A stretch of 64,000 nucleotides of DNA from Azospirillum halopraeferens DSM 3675. GTDB taxonomy: Bacteria > Pseudomonadota > Alphaproteobacteria > Azospirillales > Azospirillaceae. The notes beneath the pieces were generated by a model that saw nothing but the letters and a program-made list of their open reading frames with translations, was not told where the DNA came from and ran no database searches. Location: contig NZ_AUCF01000001.1 in the NCBI RefSeq assembly GCF_000429625.1, forward strand, positions 682,001 through 746,000. The letters run 5' to 3'. Both the position numbers and the translations under genes were made by a program. Numbering within the stretch: the stretch's first letter is position 1; each line of letters starts with the position of its first letter. Shown piece by piece: positions 63,134 to 64,000 of the stretch.

Positions 63134-64000
63134 TTGCCACCCCGCGCCGCGGCCTTGCCCGCCCGCAGCCGGAGCTGCGGCAGGATCAGCGCCACCGCCA
63201 CCAGGGCCGCGGTGACCAGGTTGAGGTCGGACGCCTGCAGCCCGATGACATCGGCCGTCAGGGCAAGCTGGACCGCCAGGCGGTAGAGGATCGAGCCGAT
63301 CACGCAGGCGATCAGCGCCCACGCCAGCGCGCGCAGGGGCAGCACCGTCTCGCCGACGATGACCGCCGCCAGCCCGACGACGATGGTGCCGATTCCCGAC
63401 GTCACGTCGGCGAAGCCGTTGGTCTGGGCGAACAGGGCGCCGGCCAGCGCCACCAGCCCGTTGGACAGGGCCATGCCGACGTAGATGTGCAGGTTGGTGT
63501 TGATCCCCTGGGCGCGCGCCATGCGGGCGTTGACGCCGGTGGCGCGCATGGCCAGCCCGAACTCGCTGGTCAGGAACCACGCCAGCAATGCCACCACCAC
63601 CGCCACGACCACCAGCACGAACAGCGGCCGCAGCAAATGGTCCGGCAGCCCCAGCCCGTAGAAGGGGGTGAGCATGGTGTCCTGCATGATGATCGCCACG
63701 TTCGGCCGGCCCATGACGCGCAGGTTGATGGAGAACAGCGCGATCATGGTGAGGATCGACGCCAGCAGGTGCAGGATGCGGAACCGCACGTTGAGTGTCG
63801 CCGTCACCAGCCCGGCGCAGGCCCCGGCCACGATGGCCAGGGCGCTGGCGAGCCACGGGTCGCTGCCGGCGACGATCAGCGTCGCCGCCACCGCGGCCCC
63901 CAGCGGGAAGCTGCCGTCCACCGTCAGGTCCGGAAAGTCGAGCACCCGGAAGGACAGGAACACGCCCAGCGCCACCAGCGCGTAGACGAGGCCGATCTCC
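63130..64000 (-). CDS. ABC transporter permease (TrpY-like), 5' end outside window
   Basis: The frame is open to base 64000, so the N-terminus lies outside. At least 290 residues with eight or so membrane helices. Seen: EIGLVYALVALGVFLSFRVL, LDFPDLTVDGSFPLGAAV, NVRFRILHLLASILTMIALF, and EFGLAMRATGVNARMARAQG, hallmarks of branched-chain/nucleoside-type permeases associated with PF04392 binding proteins. Overlaps the ATP-binding gene. Confidence 0.9.
   Translation of the reverse strand, partial: EIGLVYALVALGVFLSFRVLDFPDLTVDGSFPLGAAVAATLIVAGSDPWLASALAIVAGACAGLVTATLNVRFRILHLLASILTMIALFSINLRVMGRPNVAIIMQDTMLTPFYGLGLPDHLLRPLFVLVVVAVVVALLAWFLTSEFGLAMRATGVNARMARAQGINTNLHIYVGMALSNGLVALAGALFAQTNGFADVTSGIGTIVVGLAAVIVGETVLPLRALAWALIACVIGSILYRLAVQLALTADVIGLQASDLNLVTAALVAVALILPQLRLRAGKAAARGGK

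Overview
The window is 64 kb of high-GC chromosomal DNA from an alphaproteobacterium, most likely Rhodospirillales/Azospirillum-like. The evidence is the gene content and order: prkA-yeaH-spoVR, gluQ, coq7-dsbB, mgtE, ilvB-ilvN-ilvC, miaA-serB, hflK-hflC-DUF2065-degP, mrp. Protein features also fit this group. Naming the genus is inference; there is no rRNA here to settle it.

Layout. 1-5200: end of efp, suhB, then three cell-envelope genes (Pro-rich OmpA-like lipoprotein-sized protein, MotA/ExbB-like channel, MotB/OmpA-like partner) and a small hypothetical. 5200-13900: AhpD-like protein, DUF1178 protein, the minus-strand stress operon prkA-yeaH-spoVR, a single-domain response regulator, a NUDIX hydrolase, gluQ. 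14000-27700: small gene, esterase, HNH endonuclease, two mgtE paralogues each beside a patatin gene, dsbB-coq7, a divergent flavoprotein/AraC pair, a gamma-glutamyltransferase coupled to a GlsB-type membrane protein. 27821-35703: an accessory island starting at tRNA-Leu(CAA): an ABC-three-component (ABC-3C) conflict system, a complete IS256-family element, broken IS66, IS5 and IS1182 remnants, and a PemK/MazF-type toxin-antitoxin pair.

35783-41501 holds the most interesting system: seven minus-strand genes packed with ATGA overlaps. They encode a P1B-type ATPase with an SCA motif instead of CPC, two small proteins with degenerate heavy-metal-associated folds, three small Gly/Ala-rich membrane proteins, and a terminal Na+/phosphate-cotransporter-like protein. 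Three of these proteins share a P-G-R-[IV]-R-L-[KR] motif. This matches the described layout of ferrosome (fez) clusters, which build iron-phosphate storage organelles. The attached phosphate transporter, and phoU 3 kb away, would fit that role (inference).

42000-64000 is again core: hydrolase, Rpn-type nuclease, phoU, ilvC, a VapBC-type module inserted between ilvC and ilvN, ilvB, an aminotransferase, miaA, serB, a hypothetical, an orphan sensor kinase, degP, DUF2065, hflC, hflK, mrp, a class III cyclase and the start of a TrpXY-like ABC transporter cut by the window end.

A dispersed palindromic repeat of up to 120 bp occurs six times (about 11.6, 13.9, 25.6, 44.0, 47.0 and 53.5 kb). In all six the element begins exactly at the TGA stop codon of the neighbouring gene, always in the same orientation relative to that gene. 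Long open frames opposite real genes are common because of the high GC and were left out.
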